Positions 19,066 to 30,900 are shown, counted from the stretch's first letter. The stretch is 64,000 nt of DNA from Pradoshia sp. D12 (GCF_008935075.1 NZ_CP044545.1:2507501-2571500), one strand, 5' to 3'. The notes: generated by a model not told the origin, from the sequence alone. Program-made: numbers and translations.

Positions 19066-19238
19066 GCAATCGAGTAGAATTCTATTATAATTGAGCGGAT
19101 TATGAGGATAATTGAGCTATATTTCTGCATAATTGACTGATTATAACCATAATTGAGCGGATTTCATTTTTATGAGCGAAAGTATAAGCAATCGAGCGAA
19201 AATTTCACCCATTGAGCGTGCATAACAGTGATTGAGCG
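19066..19238. repeat. Array of nine ATTGAGCG-like motifs at 20-21 bp spacing
   Basis: Copies of a seven-base core, aattgag and close variants (aatcgag, atgagcg, cattgag), start at 19068, 19089, 19110, 19131, 19151, 19172, 19190, 19210 and 19230. Most continue with CG, and several are flanked by ATA before and GATTAT-like bases after. The spacing is 18-21 bp, close to two helical turns, and is not a constant multiple of three, so the array is not a coding repeat. It lies in the gap 18919-19296, where I see no gene. Function unknown. Confidence 0.65.
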
Positions 19239-19295
19239 AATCTATCAAACTATACACTAATTACTCCTGAAAAAGTACCCCTCTCTTACACCACA

Positions 19296-19346
19296 AAAAA
19301 GAGATGTCGATCAGCCCCCGAAAGACTAATCTAAACATCTCTTTTC
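19296..19346 (-). terminator. Terminator of the 546-residue lipoprotein gene
   Basis: AAAGAGATGT and ACATCTCTTT form the stem, with a long (~28 nt) loop and an A-run on the plus strand in the correct place for minus-strand transcription. Confidence 0.6.
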
Positions 19347-19356
19347 ATGCTTCTAC

Positions 19357-20997
19357 TTAAAAATAAGCAAGTTGATATTGTTCATAATACTGCTCAAGTT
19401 CATCCACAGTAGTTTTATAAAGAGGAAGCGGGTCGGATTCATCTCCATCAAAAATAAAGTCTAAATCCTGTTCGCTTACTTTTTTGAACATGAAGGATGT
19501 ATCCTCCACATCTGTAATCACTGTAATATATTCAGAGTCGGAGTCTTCTATGTTCAGTTCCAATACAAGCTCTTCCTCTTCATCATACATGACAAGATAC
19601 CCCATATTACGATCGGCACCCGTAATGATTTCGAAAAAGTATGGACCATATTCCTCTCCATACCCATCCAACTTCTCCTCTTCCGTGCCCTCTACTCCCC
19701 AAATACCGTCTATATCTGCGAGAGATAATGTCTTGCTATAGACCAGCTGATTACCGTAATAAATCCTCGTATAGGAATCAGCATGGTCAAATGTCTGTAG
19801 TTCATCCGTGTCATGAACACTTACGGATTTTATTTGGCCATCCTCGGTATTGTAAACGACATGGTCCACATATGACACGAAACCGGTGACATCATCCGCT
19901 ATTTTCTTTCCATCTAGAATTAAAGAATGATTAGCAGATAAATAAATAATTTTATCATCTACAATGGACCAGCAAAGCCGGCTGCTGGAATCCATCATCA
20001 CATTGGGGGCAATTTCCTCAGGAACACCTGAATCTTTTACTTTATACATCGCCTGTGTCTCATCTAAATAATAGATATCATCATTGAGTATAAAGAAGTC
20101 CACAACTCCCTCTGCGAGTAAATCAGATTTCTGATCTTCCATCTGCTTCATAAGCAATTGCTGATTTCCATTTAAATAAATATAGGAATCTTCCTTCATT
20201 TCATAATCGAGAACATCAGAAGCGACTCGAACTGGTTCATTTTCAGCAGATAGGCTGTAAAGCTCCCCTATATCACCCTGATAATCTGCTAAATAGGAAT
20301 AGTGCCCAGAATCATCAACCTGAAATCCCCCGTAATCATGGCTATCTGCATGAAGATGGACATTCTCAGTCTTTTCTAAATCCCTGATGTATAATTCACC
20401 ATCATCCGTACTGATGAGTAACCTGGTACCACCCTCTGATTCCTGGAAATTAACCACCTTTGAAGCGATTTTTTCTTCACCGCTATCTTTTGTAAAAATA
20501 TATAAGTCCATATTTTCATTGATATAGAATAATCGTTTACCGTCTATAGATAATCTGTATTGGACAATATCTGAACGAACTTTCCGAGGTTTACTCTCAT
20601 CAAAGATTACGTATAACTGATTATTTTCATCAGTCAAATAGGCAAGAGTGCTCTCATCAAAGGAAAGCAGATACGGTATTCTACTGGCAGAAACCTGTTT
20701 AGCTATTCTTTTTTTCTCCCCATCTTTATAGCTGTACAAATCATCGTCACCATTTATATACATGAGCCCGCGATGCTCATCCCGATAATGAATCGTATCC
20801 TCCCTAACATTTGAATCAACCTTTTCGATATCAGACTCATGTTCTTTCATATACAGGTCCGTACCTTTTAACATAATATACGCATCATCATTCACTTCAT
20901 GCTCCCGATAAGTGGAAGTACCATTCTTGTCCGAACAACCTGTAAGAACAATCAATAAGCATAGAGAAAACAACATCGATGGTATCTTAATAGCCAA
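19357..20997 (-). CDS. Large predicted lipoprotein with beta-propeller-like repeats
   Basis: The start is TTG at 20997 (AGAGGGG 6 nt upstream), giving MAIKIPSMLFSLCLLIVLTGC, a lipoprotein signal with Cys near residue 21. The mature ~525 residues are very acidic. They are built of recurring blades of the form YLTDENNQLYVI, FYINENMDLYIF, YIYLNGNQQLLMK, IYLSANHSLIL, as in DUF5050-like or YncE-like propellers of surface proteins. The C-terminal ~120 residues (LADIDGIWGVEG onward) look like a separate small domain. I do not recognise a specific family. It is probably an extracytoplasmic binding or sensing protein and has no operon partner. Confidence 0.7.
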   Translation of the reverse strand: MAIKIPSMLFSLCLLIVLTGCSDKNGTSTYREHEVNDDAYIMLKGTDLYMKEHESDIEKVDSNVREDTIHYRDEHRGLMYINGDDDLYSYKDGEKKRIAKQVSASRIPYLLSFDESTLAYLTDENNQLYVIFDESKPRKVRSDIVQYRLSIDGKRLFYINENMDLYIFTKDSGEEKIASKVVNFQESEGGTRLLISTDDGELYIRDLEKTENVHLHADSHDYGGFQVDDSGHYSYLADYQGDIGELYSLSAENEPVRVASDVLDYEMKEDSYIYLNGNQQLLMKQMEDQKSDLLAEGVVDFFILNDDIYYLDETQAMYKVKDSGVPEEIAPNVMMDSSSRLCWSIVDDKIIYLSANHSLILDGKKIADDVTGFVSYVDHVVYNTEDGQIKSVSVHDTDELQTFDHADSYTRIYYGNQLVYSKTLSLADIDGIWGVEGTEEEKLDGYGEEYGPYFFEIITGADRNMGYLVMYDEEEELVLELNIEDSDSEYITVITDVEDTSFMFKKVSEQDLDFIFDGDESDPLPLYKTTVDELEQYYEQYQLAYF

Positions 20998-21307
20998 AGA
21001 ACTCCCCTCTTCCAAATATATTAATAGATAAAAAAATTATATCATAATAATAATTATTATTTTAATATTATAAATAATTATAAAATTACATTCTGGTTAG
21101 AAAGCAGAGGCTCCTGAAGAAATTGTTTGGCTTATAAATAATCAGATACCGCATCTTACTTACATCAGTCTTGAAAAGCCTATACACATTTTTTGATCAT
21201 CTATTTCGTTACATTTAGCTTACTTTTCCCAGGCGGATGAACGATGTTTTTTGTTTTGAAAGAGTATGGTATAACTAACAATAGAGATAGAAAGAAGGAG
21301 TATAGAT

Positions 21308-22483
21308 ATGAAGTGGAATCAGCAAACCATTAAAATCAATAATAAACTAAAAATATTGGAGTCCATTCGAGATAATGCACCTATATCAAGAGCTGATTTA
21401 GCGCAAAAACTCGGCCTGACAAAGGGCACGGTCTCCACCCTTGTCAACGAGCTTTTGGAAGCGAATATCTGTTATGAAACGGGGCCAGGGGAATCGAGTG
21501 GCGGCAGGCGTCCGGTCATGCTTCTTTTTCAACATTCGGCTGCTCATGTGATTGGTATTGATATTGGAGTGAATTACATACTTGGCGTTCTTACAGACCT
21601 TAATGGCAACATCATTAAAGAACTCAAACAGCCAGCTATGAATCCAAACTATGACGAAGCTGTACAGATTATAAATGAGTTAATTCGTTCTCTCCTCACT
21701 TCAGCTCCTGATAGTACATATGGGGTCGTTGGGATTGGGCTGGCTGTTCCAGGAATGGTGAACATAGACGGGGAACTTCTGCTCGCTCCTAATTTAGATT
21801 GGAAGCAAAAGCAATTAAAGAACCAAATCCAGGACGAATTTAATCTGCCTGTCATAATCGAAAATGAAGCAAATGCAGGTGCCTTTGCGGAGAAAATGAT
21901 AGGTCCCGGACAATCATCAAACAATACGGTTTATATAAGTGCCGGAATTGGAATAGGAGTTGGAATGATCTTAAACGGTGAACTCTACCGTGGATCTAAT
22001 GGGTTTGCCGGTGAAATGGGCCATATGATCATTCAATATGATGGATTGCCATGTTCATGCGGAAGTAAAGGGTGCTGGGAATTATATGCTTCTGAAAAGG
22101 CATTGATTAAAAAGGCTTCCACCCTGCTTCCATCAAGTGAAGAATGGACGCTCGAAAAATTAATTGAACAAGCAGAGAACAATAAACAGATACAAGCAAT
22201 CTTTACCGAAACAGCAAAGTACCTTGGAATCGGTATTGCCAACATCGCAAACACGTTGAATCCCGAGCAAATCATTATCGGAAACCGCCTTGCTATGGCA
22301 AAAGATTTATTGAAAAATGAAGTTGAACATGTTGTAAAAGAATGTGCCCTGGATGCTTCTAAATCCCAGCTGCAGATTCAGTTTTCCAATTTATCCATCT
22401 ATTCAGCTGCTCCTGGAGTCTCAGCCTTCGCAGTTGAAAATTTTGTCCAATTGGTTTGTAAACAATCAAAGGTTAACCTATAA
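21308..22483 (+). CDS. ROK-family repressor (XylR-like)
   Basis: The 391-residue protein has an N-terminal winged helix (ISRADLAQKLGLTKGTVSTLVNEL, residues ~26-49) and a ROK domain. The ROK domain holds IGIDIGVNYILGVLTDLNG, the sugar-contact segment GFAGEMGHM, and the zinc motif CSCGSKGCWE. The layout is that of Bacillus XylR and NagC-type repressors, which release operator DNA when they bind a sugar. No sugar-metabolism genes are adjacent in this window, so the regulon and ligand are unknown. AAGGAG lies 8 nt before the ATG. Confidence 0.85.
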   Translation: MKWNQQTIKINNKLKILESIRDNAPISRADLAQKLGLTKGTVSTLVNELLEANICYETGPGESSGGRRPVMLLFQHSAAHVIGIDIGVNYILGVLTDLNGNIIKELKQPAMNPNYDEAVQIINELIRSLLTSAPDSTYGVVGIGLAVPGMVNIDGELLLAPNLDWKQKQLKNQIQDEFNLPVIIENEANAGAFAEKMIGPGQSSNNTVYISAGIGIGVGMILNGELYRGSNGFAGEMGHMIIQYDGLPCSCGSKGCWELYASEKALIKKASTLLPSSEEWTLEKLIEQAENNKQIQAIFTETAKYLGIGIANIANTLNPEQIIIGNRLAMAKDLLKNEVEHVVKECALDASKSQLQIQFSNLSIYSAAPGVSAFAVENFVQLVCKQSKVNL

Positions 22484-22500
22484 GGTTGGCCTTTTTTATT
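22466..22500 (+). terminator. Terminator overlapping the end of the ROK gene
   Basis: AAGGTTAACC and GGTTGGCCTT pair with two G-U pairs around TATAA, then TTTTTT. The stop codon lies inside the stem-loop. The next 268 bases (to 22768) hold nothing I recognise. Confidence 0.7.
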
Positions 22501-22768
22501 GCCTCCCGTAACAAAGTGGATAAGAATGATTAAGTAGAAGTACTGGAAACAAAACATTTAGACTAGCAAAATCCAATTCTAAAGGTATCTATACAGTCAA
22601 AAGAAAAATCACAAAAAAAGGAACTGTATGAGCGATCACCGTAAAGTAGAGCCAGCAATATCAGTTCCAAGGTAACTAAAGTCGTAAGATCCATAACACT
22701 AGTATGTTGCCGCATACGTTGATGAACGTCATTTTTTACCTATAAAGGTAGATTAACATTCTCCAATT

Positions 22769-23206
22769 CTATTCAATAACCAACATGTTGGACTCATCAA
22801 ATTGCCACATCTCACCATATGCCACTTCCCAATAATATCCGTCCGGATCTGTAAAATAACCGCCATATCCGCCCCAGTCTGTCTTTTCCGGCTGTTTCAC
22901 AATCTTTGCGCCAACCTGCTCCACTTTTGCCATAAAACGGTCTACCTCCTCGGCTGATTTCGCATTATAGCCTAGCGTAATTCCCGAAAAAGCAGAAGTT
23001 AAATTTGGTGGATTATTCTTATCAAGATCACGTGCCAAATCCTCCAATGGATACAAGGAAATACGAGACCCTTCATTTCTAAAGAAAATCACATGCGGAC
23101 TAGATTCCGGCCCAACCACGGACATGTCGAACCCCAATTCTTTATAAAACCGATATGATTCTATGATATTCCTTGTCCCTAGTGTCACTAAGTTTAATCG
23201 ATTCAT
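22769..23206 (-). CDS. VOC-family protein
   Basis: The 145-residue single-domain protein reads LNLVTLGTRNIIESYRFYKELGF at the start and GGYFTDPDGYYWEVAYG near the end, with the Glu of WEVAY in the usual metal-ligand position. It is a glyoxalase/bleomycin-resistance-like protein, ligand unknown. AGGAGG precedes the ATG. A third VOC-type coding region in the window after those at 5074 and 6024. Confidence 0.8.
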   Translation of the reverse strand: MNRLNLVTLGTRNIIESYRFYKELGFDMSVVGPESSPHVIFFRNEGSRISLYPLEDLARDLDKNNPPNLTSAFSGITLGYNAKSAEEVDRFMAKVEQVGAKIVKQPEKTDWGGYGGYFTDPDGYYWEVAYGEMWQFDESNMLVIE

Positions 23207-23281
23207 TTTTTCTCCTCCTAAATGGTTTACTCTATTAGTTCGATATCGAGTATTCTTTTCCTGTTTAAAATAGATAAAAAC

Positions 23282-23308
23282 AAAAAAACCTGCTTCGCGA
23301 GGCAGGCC
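23282..23308 (-). terminator. Terminator of the zinc peptidase gene
   Basis: CCTGC and GCAGG form a short GC stem around CTCGCGAA (minus strand), followed on the minus strand by seven T. Confidence 0.8.
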
Positions 23309-23319
23309 TTCTTTTCTTC

Positions 23320-24147
23320 CTATGGATTTTTCACATTAAAGGTGTCCCCATCCTCTAAATTCCCGGAATTAAATCCTTTTTTAAACCAGCGCATCCGCTG
23401 TTCAGATGAACCATGAGTAAAACTCTCCGGAACCACATACCCTTGAGCCCTTTTTTGGATTGTATCATCGCCAACAGCACTGGCTGCTGTGATAGCCTCC
23501 TCCAAATCCCCTTCCTCAAGTAAATCCATACTCTCTGCATGATGAGCCCATACACCGGCTAAATAATCAGCCTGTAATTCAAACCGTACTGAATAGTCAT
23601 TAGAGCTTGTACGCTGCTGATTTTTGTCGGTTTCCAATAGGGTTTGTACATGGTGGCCGACTTCATGGGCGACAACATAGGCCATCGCAAAATCACCCGG
23701 TGCTTGAAACTCCCTTTTCAGCTCATTATAAAAGCTTAAATCTATGTAAAGCTTATGATCTCCTGGGCAATAGAATGGGCCAACAGATGACCCAGCCGTT
23801 CCACAGGCTGATTGAACACTGTCATTATAGATAACGAGAGTAGGCTCTTCATATACCAACCCTTCTTCTTTAAAAAGCTTAGTCCAAACCTTCTCAGTAT
23901 CAGCTAAAACGACTGATACAAATTCAGCGAGTTCCTCTTCTTCCTGCGTTCCAACATACTCAGTATTTGTAGTATTGGTAGATGTTCCTCCTCCCAGCTG
24001 ATTCAATAGTTCAGCAGGATTTCCACCTAGAAACGTAATCACCAACAATAGTATAATACCGCCAATCCCACCGCCGATGATCCCTTTACTGCTCATCCCT
24101 CTGCGGTCTTCCACGTTTGTACTGGCCCTTCTGCCTTTCCATTTCAT
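23320..24147 (-). CDS. Membrane-anchored neutral zinc metallopeptidase (YpfJ-like)
   Basis: The start MKWKGRRAS at 24147 is preferred (GGAGGG 6 nt upstream). An N-terminal basic segment precedes one membrane helix (residues ~25-45), then a Gly/Thr-rich linker and the conserved domain: SACGTAGSSVGPFYCPGD, LYIDLSFYNEL, the zinc site HEVGHHVQ, and FELQADYLAGVWAHH, whose Glu is the likely third ligand. The end HGSSEQRMRWFKKGF is typical. It belongs to the family known as putative neutral zinc metallopeptidase (YpfJ). Its substrates are not known. Confidence 0.88.
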   Translation of the reverse strand: MKWKGRRASTNVEDRRGMSSKGIIGGGIGGIILLLVITFLGGNPAELLNQLGGGTSTNTTNTEYVGTQEEEELAEFVSVVLADTEKVWTKLFKEEGLVYEEPTLVIYNDSVQSACGTAGSSVGPFYCPGDHKLYIDLSFYNELKREFQAPGDFAMAYVVAHEVGHHVQTLLETDKNQQRTSSNDYSVRFELQADYLAGVWAHHAESMDLLEEGDLEEAITAASAVGDDTIQKRAQGYVVPESFTHGSSEQRMRWFKKGFNSGNLEDGDTFNVKNP

Positions 24148-24402
24148 ACAATACCCTCCCAATCCTCTCTAATCCTATCTATTGCTTATACCCATAATTA
24201 AATGGAAGTAATTCATCGGATTGGTAGATTAGCTTATTTCATATCTGTAATATAGATGGGGCAAATCTCTCACACTGTTCATGCTTTCTAGTAATATTTT
24301 ATTATTTTCTTTGAAAATTATTAAATTGAGTACTAATTTACAGCAAAGGGTATATATTTTATATAAAGAAGTATAAAAATCAATGATAAAGGATGTTTAA
24401 AG

Positions 24403-24693
24403 ATGAAAACATTCAAGGTTGGTAATCCCGTATTTATTATGGAAAAAGGCGAAAAGGTAGAAGGGGTCATTGCCCAAATTGACAATACCAGGCAAACAGC
24501 TACTGTCTATTTCAGAAAACCAGTTTATAACCTAAGGAAAAGAACATTTCGGTACGATTATCTCCACAGCTTAGACGAAACAGCCCTAGAAACGGACGAC
24601 TACTTAGACCTTATGAACCTGGCCAAGTCTTTGGGCCAAAAAGAACTTTACGAAGATTTTATGACAGACTTAAGAAATCTTAATACACACTAA
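24403..24693 (+). CDS. Small SH3-like / IDEAL-like protein
   Basis: The 96-residue protein starts MKTFKVGNPVFIMEKGEKVEGVI, which looks like a small beta-barrel (KOW/SH3-like). It ends LMNLAKSLGQKELYEDFMTDL, resembling the IDEAL motif (D.ALxxxDkexFxeL). Bacillaceae carry several such short proteins with unknown roles. AAAGGATG lies 7 nt before the ATG. The call rests on pattern only. Confidence 0.55.
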   Translation: MKTFKVGNPVFIMEKGEKVEGVIAQIDNTRQTATVYFRKPVYNLRKRTFRYDYLHSLDETALETDDYLDLMNLAKSLGQKELYEDFMTDLRNLNTH

Positions 24694-24905
24694 CCCCGGC
24701 TTACTAATCTCACATCTTAAGATTTACACCTCTACTAAACAATCTACTATCATAAATAGAAATTATATTACCTTCTAAATTTAATAGAGATATTATCTAC
24801 CTAAGCAGGACAAGGATTAGTAAGCTGGAATCATTATTATAAAGTCAATTTTTATATAAAATCGTCTTAGAGTGGATTACCATTAATACAACATTCATAA
24901 AATAA

Positions 24906-24951
24906 GAAAAACCAGCTTGAGGGAATTAATCCACCCAAGCTGGTTTTCTAT
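24906..24951 (-). terminator. Terminator of the giant surface-protein gene
   Basis: AAAACCAGCTTGGGTGG pairs with the AAGCTGGTTTT side around AATTAAT, with an A-run on the plus strand (T-run for minus-strand transcription). Confidence 0.8.
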
Positions 24952-24978
24952 TAATTAGTATTCGCTTATTCTGAAAGC

Positions 24979-27900
24979 TTAGTGTTTTCTTTTCCAAACA
25001 TACAAGCCGCTACCAGCGATAAGGAATACACCTAAAACCAACAGAATATTTAATGTAGATTGGCCAGTTTTAGGATTTTCAATGAAGTTTTGTACTACTT
25101 CAATAATAGTTGGTTCTTTAGGATCTGGTGTAACAACTGCAGCATCCTCTTCAGATACTGTAACTGTTACAGAACCTTCCTCAACTATTTCCTTGCCATC
25201 GATAACCACTTTTGCTACCGCAACGTTCGTTAATTCTCCTACGTTTTCAGTAGTAGCCACATGTTTGACTGTAAATGTTTTAGTTTTGCCAACTTCAAGT
25301 TTCTCGATGACAGTATCAAGACCAACCATTTCGTCGACTACCTTCACATCAGTCAAGGCTTTATTGCCTGTGTTGGTTACATTGATTGTGTAAGTGATCG
25401 TTTCCCCAACTTTAACCTCTTCTTTATCAGCGGTTTTATCCACTTCAAGAGCGTAAGTTGGATCAACTGTGATAATTGCTTCATCAATAATTGGATCCAT
25501 GTCCACACCTTTTACAGTTGCAATTATCACATTTTTGTATACTGTATCCGCAAGGTCTGTTTCTGGAATGACATAGGTAGCTGTGAATGTAGCACTTTCA
25601 CCAACTCTAAGATCAATTGGACCTGTGTAGCCTTCAAGTTTCAATTGTTCAATACTGTCATCTCCATTTTTACTGAAGATTCCCTTAAGAGTAATACCTG
25701 GCAAATCAACATTACCATTGTTCTTAACAGTAATTGTATATTTTACAGTGTCACCTGGTTTGTATTGAGACTTTTCTGCTGTTTTGGATACTTCAAGGCT
25801 AGGTTTTGCTTCAATCACAACATCTGCTTGAGAATCTTCTGTTAGACCTCCAGCTGTCACAGTTGCCACGTTCGGATACGTTCCTGCTTTAATATCCTTG
25901 TCAATCGTATGAGTCGCTGTGAAGATGACTTCATCTTGATGCGCGATGTTAAACTCTTCACCGGCATATATTTTTGTCTCTTCTCCCACTTGGTACGTCA
26001 ACTCGATCTCACCCATACTGAACTCATCAGTTAATGTTACACCTTCCAAATCCGTATTACCGGTATTTTTCACGGTGATTTTATAGGTGACTTCATCTCC
26101 AGCTTTCGCTGTGACTTCTTTTTCGCCATTGACGGTCTTGTCTACTGAGAAGCCTGGGTCTTCCTTCACTGTTACGTCTGCTTGAGAATCTTCAGTTAGA
26201 TCCCCGGCTGTCACAGTTACCACGTTCGGATACGTTCCTGCTTTAATAACCTTGTCAATTGTATGAGTCGCCGTTAAGATGACTTCATCTTGATGCGCGA
26301 TGTTAAACTCTTCACCGGCATAGATTTTTGTCTCTTCTCCCACTTGGTACGTCAACTCGATCTCACCCATACTGAACTCATCAGTTAATGTTACACCTTC
26401 CAAATCCGTATTACCGGTATTTTTCACGGTGATTTTATAGGTTACTTCATCTCCAGCTTTCACTGTGACTTCTTTTTCGCCATTGACGGTTTTGTCAACG
26501 CTGATTCCAGCATCCTCCGCTACCGTTACGGTCGCTTTGGAGCTGACAGGGTCCAATCCATCCACCCTCGCTGTCGCGGTGTTATCATACACTCCAGCCT
26601 TATAGTTCGTTGGAATTTGGTACTTCGCCGTGAACTCAATGTGGTCACCGTATGCGAGATCAAATTCGTCTCCCAATGTGTATTCTTTCGTTTCCTCGCC
26701 ATCGACATACGTCAATGTCAAGTCTCCTTCCATTTCGAATACATCGGTCAATTGGACACCTTTCAAGTCGGTGTTTCCTGTGTTTCTCACCACAATTTTG
26801 TAGGTCACAGTCTTGCCGGCTTCTGTCGTAATCTCTTTTTGGTCATTGACGGTCTTGTCAACGCTGATTCCGGCATCCTCCGCTACCGTTACGGTCGCTT
26901 TGGAGCTGACAGGGTCCAATCCGTCCACCCTCGCTGTCGCGGTGTTATCATACACTCCAGCCTTATAGTTCGTTGGAATTTGGTACTTCGCCGTGAACTC
27001 AATGTGGTCACCGTATGCGAGATCAAATTCGTCTCCCAATGTGTATTCTTTCGTTTCCTCGCCATCGACATACGTCAATGTCAAGTCACCTTCCATTTCA
27101 AACACATCAGTCAAGACAACATCTTTCAAGTCGGTGTTTCCTGTGTTTCTCACCACAATTTTGTAGGTCACAGTCTTGCCGGCTTCCGTCGTGATCTCTT
27201 TTTCTCCATTGACGGTTTTGTCAATCGTTAATCCTTCATCCTCCGCTACCGTTACGGTCGCTTTGGAGCTGACAGGGTCCAATCCGTCCACTTCCGCTGT
27301 CGCGGTGTTATCATACACTCCAGCCTTATAGTTCGCTGGGATTTCATATGCCGCCGTGAACTCGATGTGGTCCCCATACGCGAGATCGAACTTGTCGCCC
27401 AACTTATACGTTTTGGTTTCCTCTCCATCGACATACGTCAATGTCAAGTCGCCTTTCATTTCAAACACATCAGTCAAGACAACATCTTTCAAGTTGGTGT
27501 TTCCTGTGTTTCTCACCACAATTTTGTAGGTCACAGTCTTGCCGGCTTCCGTCGTGATCTCTTTTTCGTCATTGACGGTTTTGTTAATGGCGATTCCTGC
27601 ATCCTTCGCTACCTTTACGGTCGCTGTGGAGCTGACAGGATCCAATCCGTCCACTTCCGCTGTCGCGGTGTTATCATACACTCCAGCCTTATAGTTCGCT
27701 GGAATTTGGTACTTCGCCGTGAACTCGATGTGGTCCCCATACGCGAGATCGAACTTGTCGCCCAGCTTATACGTTTTGGTTTCCTCTCCATCGACATACG
27801 TCAATGTCAAGTCACCTTCCATTTCGAATACATCGGTCACGACAATATCTTTCAAGTCGGTGTTTCCTGTGTTTCTTACTACTATTTTGTAAGTCACGGT

Positions 27901-30900
27901 CTTACCGGCTTCCGTCGTGATCTCTTTTTCGTCATTGACGGTTTTGTTAATGGCGATTCCTGCATCCTTCGCTACCGTTACGGTCGCTGTGGAGCTGACA
28001 GGGTCCAATCCATCCACCCTCGCTGTCGCGGTGTTATCATACACTCCAGCCTTATAGTTCGTTGGAATTTGGTACTTCGCCGTGAACTCAATGTGGTCAC
28101 CGTATGCGAGATCAAATTCGTCTCCCAATGTGTATTCTTTCGTTTCCTCGCCATCGACATACGTCAATGTCAAGTCACCTTCCATTTCGAATACATCGGT
28201 CACGACAACATCTTTCAAGTCGGTGTTTCCTGTGTTTCTCACCACAATTTTGTAGGTCACAGCCTTGCCGGCTTCTGTCGTAATCTCTTTTTGGTCATTG
28301 ACGGTCTTGTCAACGCTGATTCCGGCATCCTCCGCTACCGTTACGGTCGCTTTGGAGCTGACAGGGTCCAATCCGTCCACCCTCGCTGTCGCGGTGTTAT
28401 CATACACTCCAGCCTTATAGTTCGTTGGAATTTGGTACTTCGCCGTGAACTCGATGTGGTCCCCATACGCAAGATCAAACTTGTCTCCCAACGTGTATTC
28501 TTTCGTTTCCTCGCCATCGACATACGTCAATGTCAAGTCACCTTCCATTTCAAACACATCAGTCAAGACAACATCTTTCAAGTCGGTGTTTCCTGTGTTT
28601 CTCACCACAATTTTGTAGGTCACAGTCTTGCCGGCTTCCGTCGTGATCTCTTTTTCTCCATTGACGGTTTTGTCAATCGTTAATCCTTCATCCTCCGCTA
28701 CCGTTACGGTCGCTTTGGAGCTGACAGGGTCCAATCCGTCCACTTCCGCTGTCGCGGTGTTATCATACACTCCAGCCTTATAGTTCGCTGGGATTTCATA
28801 TGCCGCCGTGAACTCGATGTGGTCCCCATACGCGAGATCAAACTTGTCGCCCAACTTATACGTTTTGGTTTCCTCTCCATCGACATACGTCAATGTCAAG
28901 TCGCCTTTCATTTCAAACACATCAGTCAAGACAACATCTTTCAAGTTGGTGTTTCCTGTGTTTCTCACCACAATTTTGTAGGTCACAGTCTTGCCGGCTT
29001 CCGTCGTGATCTCTTTTTCGTCATTGACGGTTTTGTTAATGGCGATTCCTGCATCCTTCGCTACCTTTACGGTCGCTGTGGAGCTGACAGGATCCAATCC
29101 GTCCACTTCCGCTGTCGCGGTGTTATCATACACTCCAGCCTTATAGTTCGCTGGAATTTGGTACTTCGCCGTGAACTCGATGTGGTCCCCATACGCGAGA
29201 TCGAACTTGTCGCCCAGCTTATACGTTTTGGTTTCCTCTCCATCGACATACGTCAATGTCAAGTCACCTTCCATTTCGAATACATCGGTCACGACAATAT
29301 CTTTCAAGTCGGTGTTTCCTGTGTTTCTTACTACTATTTTGTAAGTCACGGTCTTACCGGCTTCCGTCGTGATCTCTTTTTCGTCATTGACGGTTTTGTT
29401 AATGGCGATTCCTGCATCCTTCGCTACCGTTACGGTCGCTGTGGAGCTGACAGGGTCCAATCCATCCACCCTCGCTGTCGCGGTGTTATCATACACTCCA
29501 GCCTTATAGTTCGTTGGAATTTGGTACTTCGCCGTGAACTCAATGTGGTCACCGTATGCGAGATCAAATTCGTCTCCCAATGTGTATTCTTTCGTTTCCT
29601 CGCCATCGACATACGTCAATGTCAAGTCTCCTTCCATTTCGAATACATCGGTCAATTGGACACCTTTCAAGTCGGTGTTTCCTGTGTTTCTCACCACAAT
29701 TTTGTAGGTCACAGTCTTGCCGGCTTCTGTCGTAATCTCTTTTTGGTCATTGACGGTCTTGTCAACGCTGATTCCGGCATCCTCCGCTACCGTTACGGTC
29801 GCTTTGGAGCTGACAGGGTCCAATCCGTCCACTTCCGCTGTCGCGGTGTTATCATACACTCCAGCCTTATAGTTCGTTGGAATTTGGTACTTCGCCGTGA
29901 ACTCAATGTGGTCACCGTATGCGAGATCAAATTCGTCTCCCAATGTGTATTCTTTCGTTTCCTCGCCATCGACATACGTCAATGTCAAGTCTCCTTCCAT
30001 TTCGAATACATCGGTCAATTGGACACCTTTCAAGTCGGTGTTTCCTGTGTTTCTCACCACAATTTTGTAGGTCACAGTCTTGCCGGCTTCTGTCGTAATC
30101 TCTTTTTGGTCATTGACGGTCTTGTCAACGCTGATTCCGGCATCCTCCGCTACCGTTACGGTCGCTTTGGAGCTGACAGGGTCCAATCCGTCCACTTCCG
30201 CTGTCGCGGTGTTATCATACACTCCAGCCTTATAGTTCGTTGGAATTTGGTACTTCGCCGTGAACTCGATGTGGTCACCATACGCAAGATCAAACTTGTC
30301 TCCCAACGTGTATTCTTTCGTTTCCTCGCCATCGACATACGTCAATGTCAAGTCACCTTCCATTTCAAACACATCAGTCAAGACAACATCTTTCAAGTCG
30401 GTGTTTCCTGTGTTTCTCACCACAATTTTGTAGGTCACAGTCTTGCCGGCTTCCGTCGTGATCTCTTTTTCTCCATTGACGGTTTTGTCAATCGTTAATC
30501 CTTCATCCTCCGCTACCGTTACGGTCGCTTTGGAGCTGACAGGGTCCAATCCGTCCACTTCCGCTGTCGCGGTGTTATCATACACTCCAGCCTTATAGTT
30601 CGCTGGGATTTCATATGCCGCCGTGAACTCGATGTGGTCCCCATACGCGAGATCAAACTTGTCGCCCAACTTATACGTTTTGGTTTCCTCTCCATCGACA
30701 TACGTCAATGTCAAGTCGCCTTTCATTTCAAACACATCAGTCAAGACAACATCTTTCAAGTCGGTGTTTCCTGTGTTTCTCACCACAATTTTGTAGGTCA
30801 CAGTCTTGCCGGCTTCCGTCGTGATCTCTTTTTCTCCATTGACGGTTTTGTCAATCGTTAATCCTTCATCCTCCGCTACCGTTACGGTCGCTGTGGAGCT

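Noticed and set aside
19066-19238. CRISPR-like array
   Set aside because: The repeated core is only 7-9 bp, the gaps about 12 bp and the copies degenerate. No cas genes occur in the window.
27367-30498. Long open frames (up to 559 codons) on the plus strand opposite the surface-protein repeats
   Set aside because: They recur with the 363-bp period and exist only because one stop-free antisense frame of the repeat unit is copied. No SD precedes them and the text is Cys/Phe/Arg-rich and unlike a real protein.
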